Positions 1-5,201 of a stretch of 9,303 bases of DNA are shown in pieces. This stretch comes from Oligoflexia bacterium (GTDB lineage Bacteria; Bdellovibrionota; Bdellovibrionia; Bdellovibrionales; UBA1609), in NCBI GenBank assembly GCA_026914095.1, contig JAPPIY010000177.1, positions 1-9,303 of the forward strand. The letters run 5' to 3'. The stretch's first letter is position 1. Each line of letters starts with the position of its first letter. The notes under the pieces were generated by a model that was not told where the DNA came from, made no database searches, and worked only from the letters and a program-made list of their open reading frames with translations. The translations under genes were made by a program, and so were the position numbers.

Positions 1-948
1 AGATACAATAGAGCCAGAACAAGCTATAGCAATCAAACCTATAGACATTGTCAATAAGCCCACACGATTGACCAAGCTTTCCCCCCACTGAGGGATCCAT
101 TTTCTCACTAGATAGCCTTGGCTTAAAATCATTAAAAGACCGATATAAATAAAGGAGCTATAGGCGGTTTTTTTATCCCAAGAAAAATCATCTTGAACTA
201 ACAGTATCAGCACAGGCTCTATTTGCGCTAAAGAAAACCAAAGAATAAAAGACATAATTAAAACAATACCCAGCTTAGGAGTTTTTAAAGACTCCCAGAG
301 CAGATAAAGAGAAGGCCTTTTAAAAAAAGAGTCTTTTTGAAACAGCTCTGCAAGCTGTTTTTTTTGAGACAAGCTTTCCTTTAGAAAAATCATAGCTAGA
401 ATGAAATTCACAAAACAAAGAAGGCTGGCTCCCATAGAGGCAAAATGCGCTCCAAAAGGAGGAGCAAAGCCCAATTTAGATCCTAACAAAATGAATAAAA
501 AACCAAGAAGAGGGCCTATTGTAAAACCGGCGCCAAAAGCCATGCCAATCCAAGCTAAACTTTTAGAGCGGTTGATTTGAGAAGTTATATCCGCAATATA
601 AGCCGTTGCTATCACAACATTCCCGCCAAAAAAACCAGCCAAGAGTCGGGAAACAAATATATCATTAAAATCAGCAGAAAAAGCAAACAGCAAGTGAGCC
701 AAACTTGATCCAAAAAGACCTAATAAAATAACCGATTTTCTGCCAAAAGCATCACTCAAACGCCCCCAAAAAGGCGCAAATAAAAATTGAACCATGGAGT
801 AACAGCTTATCAATAAACCAATTTTTAAGCCTTCAGCCCCAAAATCTCTGGCTAAAATCGGTGTTAGAGGGATAACCATTCCAAAACCGGTTATATCAGT
901 TAAAATAACAATAAAAATGGTGATTAAATTTCTTTTTTGAATATTCAT
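1..948 (-). CDS. MFS drug/solute exporter, DHA1 (TetA-like) family, N-terminal 316 residues, partial
   Basis: The ATG at 946-948 opens a frame that stays open for exactly 316 codons to the left edge, so the C-terminal part is missing. The translation begins MNIQKRNLITIFIVILTDIT and is strongly hydrophobic. MFS motif A lies between TM2 and TM3 (residues 62-72, GRLSDAFGRKS, with Asp66 and Arg70). A motif B-like Arg101 lies in RLLAGFFGGN. The antiporter motif C is at 139-150 (GAGFTIGPLLGF), typical of proton-coupled drug exporters. A polar central loop (about 190-225) separates the first six-helix half from the start of the second; a full protein would be near 400 residues. By family it is an inner-membrane proton antiporter exporting a small molecule; the substrate cannot be told. 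A weak Shine-Dalgarno (GGGGAA, 953-958) sits 4 nt upstream. It is divergent from the gene at 1051. Family assignment is secure; a link to tetracycline is not shown. Confidence 0.9.
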   Translation of the reverse strand, partial: MNIQKRNLITIFIVILTDITGFGMVIPLTPILARDFGAEGLKIGLLISCYSMVQFLFAPFWGRLSDAFGRKSVILLGLFGSSLAHLLFAFSADFNDIFVSRLLAGFFGGNVVIATAYIADITSQINRSKSLAWIGMAFGAGFTIGPLLGFLFILLGSKLGFAPPFGAHFASMGASLLCFVNFILAMIFLKESLSQKKQLAELFQKDSFFKRPSLYLLWESLKTPKLGIVLIMSFILWFSLAQIEPVLILLVQDDFSWDKKTAYSSFIYIGLLMILSQGYLVRKWIPQWGESLVNRVGLLTMSIGLIAIACSGSIVS

Positions 949-986
949 ATAATTCCCCGAAATTTCAAACAGGATCAATACAAACC

Positions 987-1015
987 CTTAAACTGAAAAA
1001 AATTAAAATTATCAT
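987..1015 (+). promoter_or_regulatory. possible sigma70-type promoter for the gene at 1051
   Basis: In the divergent intergenic region, TATCAT (1010-1015, one mismatch to TATAAT) follows CTTAAA (987-992, three matches to TTGACA) with a 17-nt spacer. The region is very AT-rich, so chance matches are likely and the -35 is poor. No equally good promoter for the exporter on the opposite strand was found. Confidence 0.3.
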
Positions 1016-1050
1016 AACTAAGTACCGAATAATCCACATAGGAGGCTCAA

Positions 1051-2178
1051 ATGTTTATTAAAAATCTTCTTTGCCTATTTTTTATCACTATAAGCTTCTC
1101 TGCCCTGTCTGAAGTGAGGTTTCCAGAAATTCCTTCAAAAAGCCAGCCTTTATCTGTCCAATTGCAAACGGAGTTTTTCCGATCTCAAGCCAATTACACC
1201 ACTTTTGGACAGTATGTGGATTTGCCTGAAAACGATTTTTTTCAATATATTGCTTTTCACCCGACTGTATCTTATTCCCCCTTCAAGCGTTACATTAGTT
1301 TCAGCCTTTTTGCAAACAGCTTTTTCGCTAAAAGCCCTAAACATTTACTTCCTTTTCAAGTGAGTTTAGCCGGCGCAGGCGCTAGTTTTTACCATAAAAT
1401 TAAAACTCTTTTTATCGGCTTAGAACTCAGAGGAGGCTTTCCTTTATACAAAAACTTCCAAAACTATCAAAAACCTAATAAAGAAATTATAATTGGAGAG
1501 GGCGATTATTCTGAGGATCCCATTGTCGTTGGAGACGGAGCTTATTTTGCCGAGCCCGGCTTATGGCTTATCTTTCAGCCCTCTAAAATATTTCATATTT
1601 ACAATCACACGGCTTTTCGCTGGAGAAGCGCAGGGCTATCCAGCTTATTATTTGCCAGCTTAGGCGGTGTTTTAGAATCCGAATTTATCACAGCAGGCTT
1701 GTCTTTAGACACCTTTTTCTCTCTCTTCATTCATGATCAATTCTCAACACAGCCTGAACAGAGATTAAAAATTCTGAAAACAGCTAATGCCGGAAGTCTC
1801 AAGTTTTACTCTGTCAATCCTTCTGTTTTATCCGCAACCGCTTGGACAGAATTTAAATTTAAGCCTTTCTTTACAACTCTTTATGTCAATTTAGACACTA
1901 TGGGGAAAAATTATGCCAAGGGTTTTAGCTTAGGCTTAGTGACAAAATTCCGATGGAGCACAAAAACTTCCTTTATACACAAAAAAAGAAAAAACAATGA
2001 CTTTTTAAATTTTGAAGACTTTGACGAAGAGGAAACCAGCCCTCAAGAGCCTGAAGAAAAAACTTACTTTGAAGAGGAAGATGACTCTTCTTTGTATCAA
2101 ATGGAAGAGGAAAAAACAAAATCTCAGGGTATGAATCAAGAATTAAAAGACGAGTTAAACCTTTTAACAGATGACTAA
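1051..2178 (+). CDS. exported protein of unknown function, probable outer-membrane beta-barrel with acidic C-terminal tail
   Basis: I do not recognise a named family. The ATG is 5 nt after a strong Shine-Dalgarno (AGGAGG, 1040-1045). Residues 1-20 form a Sec signal peptide (two Lys/Asn residues, then LLCLFFITISFS) with probable cleavage after ALS, before Glu21. Cys8 is inside the hydrophobic core and has no lipobox, so it is not a lipoprotein. Residues 21-310 lack transmembrane helices and alternate polar and aromatic or aliphatic residues in short stretches separated by turns. The last such stretch is about residues 295-306 (FSLGLVTKFRWS). This suggests a beta-barrel, by inference only. From about residue 311 a basic KKRK patch leads into a roughly 60-residue tail rich in Glu and Asp (for example EDFDEEE) that is probably disordered. 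It stands alone between a divergent exporter and a convergent sodC, with a terminator right after its stop. Confidence 0.8.
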   Translation: MFIKNLLCLFFITISFSALSEVRFPEIPSKSQPLSVQLQTEFFRSQANYTTFGQYVDLPENDFFQYIAFHPTVSYSPFKRYISFSLFANSFFAKSPKHLLPFQVSLAGAGASFYHKIKTLFIGLELRGGFPLYKNFQNYQKPNKEIIIGEGDYSEDPIVVGDGAYFAEPGLWLIFQPSKIFHIYNHTAFRWRSAGLSSLLFASLGGVLESEFITAGLSLDTFFSLFIHDQFSTQPEQRLKILKTANAGSLKFYSVNPSVLSATAWTEFKFKPFFTTLYVNLDTMGKNYAKGFSLGLVTKFRWSTKTSFIHKKRKNNDFLNFEDFDEEETSPQEPEEKTYFEEEDDSSLYQMEEEKTKSQGMNQELKDELNLLTDD

Positions 2179-2218
2179 AAAACTTAGATTCTCTCAGAGT
2201 TAAGAGAATCTAAGTTTT
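2179..2218. terminator. bidirectional Rho-independent terminator between convergent genes
   Basis: A perfect 16-bp inverted repeat (2179-2194 with 2203-2218) surrounds an 8-nt loop. The stem core is CTTAGATTCTCT and both ends are A/T runs. On the plus strand it is followed by TTTT and shortly by TTTTTTT; on the minus strand the A run at 2177-2182 reads as U6. It begins at the stop codon of the plus-strand gene and lies 16 nt past the sodC stop, so it can serve both. Confidence 0.88.
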
Positions 2219-2234
2219 GAATATTTTTTTGCAA

Positions 2235-3146
2235 TTATTTTTTAGAGCTTGTTTGACTTGTCTCTGTTTTTACACCACTTGTTTTTTGAATTTCAGGCTT
2301 TTTGCTGGAAACCGCCTTCTTTACAGAAACTTTTGCTCCTTTATTTAAAACAGCTTTAGCTGGAACTGTTGGCTTTTTACTGGAAACCGCTTTCTCAACT
2401 GGAACTGCTGGCTTTTTGCTGGAAACCGCCTTCTCAACTGGAGCTGTTTTGTTTTTTGATACAGGCTCAGCTTGTTTTTCCTCCCGAACAGGGGGCATAC
2501 TCGCTGTTATCACTCCACAAGCTATCCGATCTCCAGAGTTTCCTGTCGGCTGGCTTTTCATATCATCCGCCTTGGCATGGATGATAAGGGATCGCCCCAT
2601 AAATTGATTCAATTTCCCCTTCACAGAAACAGAATATACAGCTGTTCCCTTTTGATCTGACTCCAAATTTCCCAAATCTCCTAAATGTCTGTCTCGAGCT
2701 TGGGGCCCTGAATGTTTCGCTCCCCAAGGGTTTAAATGCCCTCCAGCCAGAAGACCTTTATTGTCACATGTTCCAAATTCATGAACATGAAAACCAAACT
2801 TTTTATTAGGAGACAAGCCCTTGATATTGGCTGTAACTTTCACCTCGTATCGTCCGGCTCTCTCAAAAAAAACAGAACCAGTGATTTTTCCTTTATTTAA
2901 ATCTTTAATACTAGAAAAACCAGCGCTTGAATCTTTTTTTCCGCAACAATCTTTTTTATAGGCTTTCTTCTCACATTTGGCGCATGTTTTTTTATCTTTA
3001 CTGCATGTCTTACATTTTGACTGTTTATATTGGTGATACTTTCCACCGCTCTTTTTGCAACAGCTGGCCTTTTTGCTTATATAATGACAAGAAGAAATCA
3101 AAAATAAGCTAAATAGAACACTTAAAAAACTCACTTGTTTGGTCAT
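2235..3146 (-). CDS. sodC: lipoprotein Cu/Zn superoxide dismutase with Cys/Lys-rich N-terminal insert and Lys/Pro repeat tail
   Basis: SodC converts superoxide to hydrogen peroxide and oxygen in the periplasm or at the outer membrane. Residues 1-20 are a lipoprotein signal with lipobox ISSC (Cys20); His21 at +2 does not suggest inner-membrane retention. The catalytic domain spans about 80-216. All metal ligands are present: Cu His120, His122 and His190, bridging His137, Zn His145, His154 and Asp157. The disulfide pair Cys127/Cys210 and the guiding Arg207 (GDRIACGVI) are also kept. Two unusual parts are added. Residues 20-70 are rich in Lys and Cys (Cys 20, 29, 30, 45, 48, 55, 58, 67, 68, including two CxxC and two CC). 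Residues 221-303 are a Lys/Ala/Pro/Val repeat tail. Usual bacterial SodC is about 170-180 residues, against 303 here. The ATG has a strong Shine-Dalgarno (AGGAGGG, 3151-3157), and the gene has its own promoter and terminator. Confidence 0.96.
   Translation of the reverse strand: MTKQVSFLSVLFSLFLISSCHYISKKASCCKKSGGKYHQYKQSKCKTCSKDKKTCAKCEKKAYKKDCCGKKDSSAGFSSIKDLNKGKITGSVFFERAGRYEVKVTANIKGLSPNKKFGFHVHEFGTCDNKGLLAGGHLNPWGAKHSGPQARDRHLGDLGNLESDQKGTAVYSVSVKGKLNQFMGRSLIIHAKADDMKSQPTGNSGDRIACGVITASMPPVREEKQAEPVSKNKTAPVEKAVSSKKPAVPVEKAVSSKKPTVPAKAVLNKGAKVSVKKAVSSKKPEIQKTSGVKTETSQTSSKK
2296..2442 (-). repeat. in-frame repeats in the sodC 3' end (VEKAVSSKKP units)
   Basis: A 25-33 nt unit occurs three times, at 2296-2320, 2371-2403 and 2410-2442. 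The last two are 39 nt (13 codons) apart and the first is 75 nt (25 codons) away. All spacings are multiples of three, so the reading frame is kept. The units encode KAVSSKKP, preceded by PVE in two copies and by VK in the third. The near-identical DNA implies recent duplication or repeat homogenisation. Confidence 0.85.
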
Positions 3147-3186
3147 TTTTCCCTCCTTTTTTATGTTTATGGACTAATTAAAGAAA

Positions 3187-3215
3187 ATTATAGAGGGAAA
3201 TAAAACAGAAAGCAA
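3187..3215 (-). promoter_or_regulatory. sodC: sodC promoter (sigma70 type)
   Basis: Read on the minus strand, TTGCTT (3210-3215, first three positions TTG conserved) is followed after exactly 17 nt by a perfect TATAAT (3187-3192). The -10 lies about 40 nt upstream of the sodC ATG, leaving a short leader that contains the AGGAGGG ribosome site. No clear operator was identified. Confidence 0.7.
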
Positions 3216-3226
3216 ATGGTTTATTA

Positions 3227-3255
3227 AAAAAACTAAGGGTTTCTCTTAGTTTTTT
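3227..3255 (-). terminator. Rho-independent terminator at the end of the gliding-type operon
   Basis: An 11-bp perfect inverted repeat (3227-3237 with 3245-3255, core CTAAG/CTTAG flanked by A and T runs) encloses a 7-nt loop. On the minus strand it ends in a run of seven Ts. It lies about 145 nt past the stop of the last ExbD gene and just upstream of the sodC promoter, so it separates the two units. The stem is AT-rich and may be moderate in strength; the symmetric A/T runs would allow function in either direction. Confidence 0.7.
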
Positions 3256-3399
3256 CTTAAACTCTATCGCAGGATTGAATTTTTTCCTCTTTTTTGCAAG
3301 CTTTTGAATGATAGAACCTGCTTTTCCCGAAAATTTCAAATCAGTATATTTTCCTTAGCAGATAAGTTAAAATATATCCCGCGCCTTTGCAAAGAATTA
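3256..3399. other. operon 3' untranslated stretch, no gene seen
   Basis: Between the last ExbD stop codon and the terminator there is a 144-nt AT-rich stretch. I found no open frame with a credible ribosome site on either strand and no tRNA-like fold. The only local structure noticed is a 10-bp palindrome, CTTTGCAAAG, at 3385-3394. Confidence 0.5.
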
Positions 3400-3987
3400 T
3401 TACAGCTCTTGATCGCCAAAATCAATATCAGGTGTTTTTATAACGGCAAAATTCATCTCTCTAACACCGGCTGATGTTAAAGTGTACATTATTTTTTTAA
3501 CCTCTAAAAAATGAGCGTTTTCATCCGCTTGAATTGTCACTCTAAAGGGAGCTTGCCTGATTACACTTTCATCTTCTTGATTGGCATTCATTTTTTTTAA
3601 CTGAGCCAATAAAAAGTTGCTTCCCCCTTCTCGGGAAATTTTCAACAGCTCTTCCATTTTTTGTTTCAAAGGCGGGAAGATCCATTCCGTCTCAGAAGTT
3701 TGCTCAGATAAAGATCCCAAAACATCTTCATTTAAAGTGACAATTCCATCAGAAATTAAAACCACATGAGAAGGCTTTAACTCTTTAACTATCTTAGCTT
3801 GAGGGAGAGCTATTTTTTCTGAGATAGGGAGAATTTGATTGGTCACCGCATAATTTTGCAGTAAAAAAACCACTAAAACAGTGAACATATCCACCATGGC
3901 TGTTAGCTGTAAAACAGCTACAACATCTCTTTTAGCGCTCTGAACATGTCGTCCTTTTTTACGAATACCGGGAGCATAAATAGGCAT
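3400..3987 (-). CDS. aglS: ExbD/TolR-family motor subunit, AglS-like (second ExbD)
   Basis: This is a predicted peptidoglycan-facing subunit of a proton-driven inner-membrane motor. A basic cytoplasmic N-terminus (residues 1-22) precedes one membrane helix (about 24-46, containing LTAMVDMFTVLVVFLLQ). The essential channel aspartate is Asp33. Residues 47-195 are periplasmic and include the ExbD-type fold, with the conserved-looking stretch RVTIQADENAHFLEVKKIM near 148-166. The LTxMVDMFT form differs from the classical PLIDVMLVL and resembles the second ExbD of myxobacterial AglRQS. The 195 residues exceed ordinary ExbD (about 140) because of an insert in the periplasmic part (about 75-145). 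The start is ATG with Shine-Dalgarno AGGAG (3997-4001) inside the preceding gene, from which it is separated by 1 nt, suggesting translational coupling. It is last in the operon. Motor family is firm; the symbol rests on context. Confidence 0.88.
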   Translation of the reverse strand: MPIYAPGIRKKGRHVQSAKRDVVAVLQLTAMVDMFTVLVVFLLQNYAVTNQILPISEKIALPQAKIVKELKPSHVVLISDGIVTLNEDVLGSLSEQTSETEWIFPPLKQKMEELLKISREGGSNFLLAQLKKMNANQEDESVIRQAPFRVTIQADENAHFLEVKKIMYTLTSAGVREMNFAVIKTPDIDFGDQEL

Positions 3988-3988
3988 A

Positions 3989-4468
3989 TCACTGAACTCC
4001 TGTTGTTGTTATAGAAACTTGAGGAAAGCCGGCAATTAAAAGAGCGTCCATAGCTGAAATCAAGTGCTTATAATACACTTCATCCCTTACAGAAGCCACC
4101 CCATCCATTTTTGCGGGGTATTGTTTCTTTGCCCTTTTCAACTGAGCAATCAACCCCTCTTTATCATAATCTCCATTAGACAGTTTGGGAATAGACATCA
4201 AGTCTTTCCCCAGCAAAACGCGAAAACCCTCCTTTAAAACATCCACTCTTAAAACCACTTCAGAAAAAGGAGGAGGCTTAATAGGCTCATCTGAAGTTTT
4301 TTTAGAATAAATAGAAGAGCCTAATTGTATCATAGAGACTTGAGTCCAAACCGCCGTTATCAACAAAAAAATGATGCAAACACTCATCAAGTCAATAAAA
4401 GGGACAAGATTAAGCTCTACATTAGACTTTCTGCCGCCGTTTCCATTCATTTCATCAACATGAGCCAT
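3989..4468 (-). CDS. aglQ: ExbD/TolR-family motor subunit, AglQ-like (first ExbD)
   Basis: This is the partner of the ExbB protein encoded 24 nt upstream. Residues 1-18 are cytoplasmic and Gly/Asn-rich. The single membrane helix spans about 19-41, with the classical motif NLVPFIDLMSVCIIFLL and the proton-carrying Asp26. Residues 42-159 form the periplasmic domain, ending in a typical ExbD strand-helix-strand (KHLISAMDALLIAGFPQVSITT). At 159 residues the length is normal for the family. Start is ATG at 4466-4468 with a modest purine-rich ribosome site (GAGAGGG) about 7-9 nt upstream. The order ExbB-ExbD-ExbD equals aglR-aglQ-aglS of Myxococcus, where AglQ and AglS both carry the channel aspartate. 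TolR is less likely because no tolA, tolB or pal lies alongside in this window. Confidence 0.9.
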   Translation of the reverse strand: MAHVDEMNGNGGRKSNVELNLVPFIDLMSVCIIFLLITAVWTQVSMIQLGSSIYSKKTSDEPIKPPPFSEVVLRVDVLKEGFRVLLGKDLMSIPKLSNGDYDKEGLIAQLKRAKKQYPAKMDGVASVRDEVYYKHLISAMDALLIAGFPQVSITTTGVQ

Positions 4469-4492
4469 AGCGCTACCCTCTCTTAAAATAGT

Positions 4493-5179
4493 TTATCTTT
4501 TAGCTTCAATTTTCTCTCTATTAGAAACCACCACATTCATTAAATTCATCGTGCTTTCTGTCATCTCGGTAATAGCTCTTCCAATAAGAGTTTGAAAAAT
4601 AGCATAGCCAAAAATAGACACAATCGCCACTAAAAGGCCAAAAGCTGTGCAGTTCAAAGCTTCTGAAATACCTTGTGACAGCAAGGCCGCTTTAGTCGCC
4701 GCATCCGCCTGCCCCACTCCGCTAAAGGATGTGATCAGCCCAATAATAGTTCCAAGAAGGCCAACAAGCACACTCAAGTTTCCAAAAACAGCTAGAAAAG
4801 CTGTCCAGCCTTCTATCTTAGGAGTCTCTCTTAAGACAGAGGCATCCATAGCGACTTGAACCTCCTCATCGGGTCTTCTGTTTAAAACTTGAACTAAGCC
4901 CGCTTTTAAAGTGTTTGTCATGGGGGCCGGCTTGCCGTCACAATAAGCAATGGCCTGTTGAATATCCCCTCTTAAGATCATTCCAAACAAGCTTTCACTC
5001 AAGGCGTCCTTGTTAACACTCATTTTTTTCAGGCTTAAAGCTCTTTCCAAAATGAGCATTAAAGCCGCAAAACCAATGAGGGCGATAAAATACATCACCG
5101 TTCCCCCTTCACAAAAAGGCTTCGCTAAGCCCGTCACCCCTTCACACTTGCTCATAAGCTCTACTGTTTGCGCATCCAT
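4493..5179 (-). CDS. aglR: ExbB/TolQ/MotA-family proton-channel subunit, AglR-like
   Basis: This is the multi-span stator subunit that makes the proton path with the two ExbD proteins. TM1 is about residues 27-46, a cytoplasmic domain covers about 50-122, TM2 is about 127-151 (NLSVLVGLLGTIIGLITSF) and TM3 about 174-198 (EALNCTAFGLLVAIVSIFGY). The family's polar channel residues are present: Thr144 in LLGT, Thr178 in CTAFGLLVA, and Glu173 in GISEAL. The usual Pro after VAI in TM3 is Val187 here. Cys12 and Cys23 bracket a short N-terminal segment predicted outside the membrane, so they could form a disulfide. The 228-residue length is typical. The start is ATG, 5 nt from a strong AGGAGG (5185-5190). 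It lies 22 nt after the FHA/PglI gene, so the motor is expressed with its presumed partner. TolQ or ExbB of another system cannot be excluded by sequence alone. Confidence 0.9.
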   Translation of the reverse strand: MDAQTVELMSKCEGVTGLAKPFCEGGTVMYFIALIGFAALMLILERALSLKKMSVNKDALSESLFGMILRGDIQQAIAYCDGKPAPMTNTLKAGLVQVLNRRPDEEVQVAMDASVLRETPKIEGWTAFLAVFGNLSVLVGLLGTIIGLITSFSGVGQADAATKAALLSQGISEALNCTAFGLLVAIVSIFGYAIFQTLIGRAITEMTESTMNLMNVVVSNREKIEAKR

Positions 5180-5201
5180 TTTTACCTCCTCTGGTTGCTG
5201 A

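Noticed and set aside
1..948. Calling the exporter a tetracycline-resistance gene (tetA)
   Set aside because: Only general DHA1 motifs are visible, the C-terminal part is missing, and there is no tetR or mobile element nearby.
1150..1344. Minus-strand 64-codon open frame
   Set aside because: It sits inside the well-supported exported protein gene, which has a strong ribosome site and signal peptide.
2302..2607. Plus-strand open frame with FLLETAFSTG-type repeats
   Set aside because: It lies antisense to sodC; the repeats are the reverse reading of the Lys/Pro tail, and no ribosome site precedes it.
2927..3112. Plus-strand short open frame rich in Phe, Tyr and Ser
   Set aside because: It is antisense to the Cys/Lys-rich segment of sodC, with no ribosome site and no family likeness.
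3385..3394. 10-bp palindrome CTTTGCAAAG as an operator
   Set aside because: It lies 6 nt downstream of the last ExbD stop, not at a promoter, and a 10-bp palindrome is expected by chance in AT-rich DNA of this length.
3989..5179. Identification as tolQ-tolR of a Tol-Pal system
   Set aside because: There are two ExbD genes, no tolA, tolB or pal alongside, and direct linkage to an FHA-AgmX/PglI protein, which fits Agl-Glt better.
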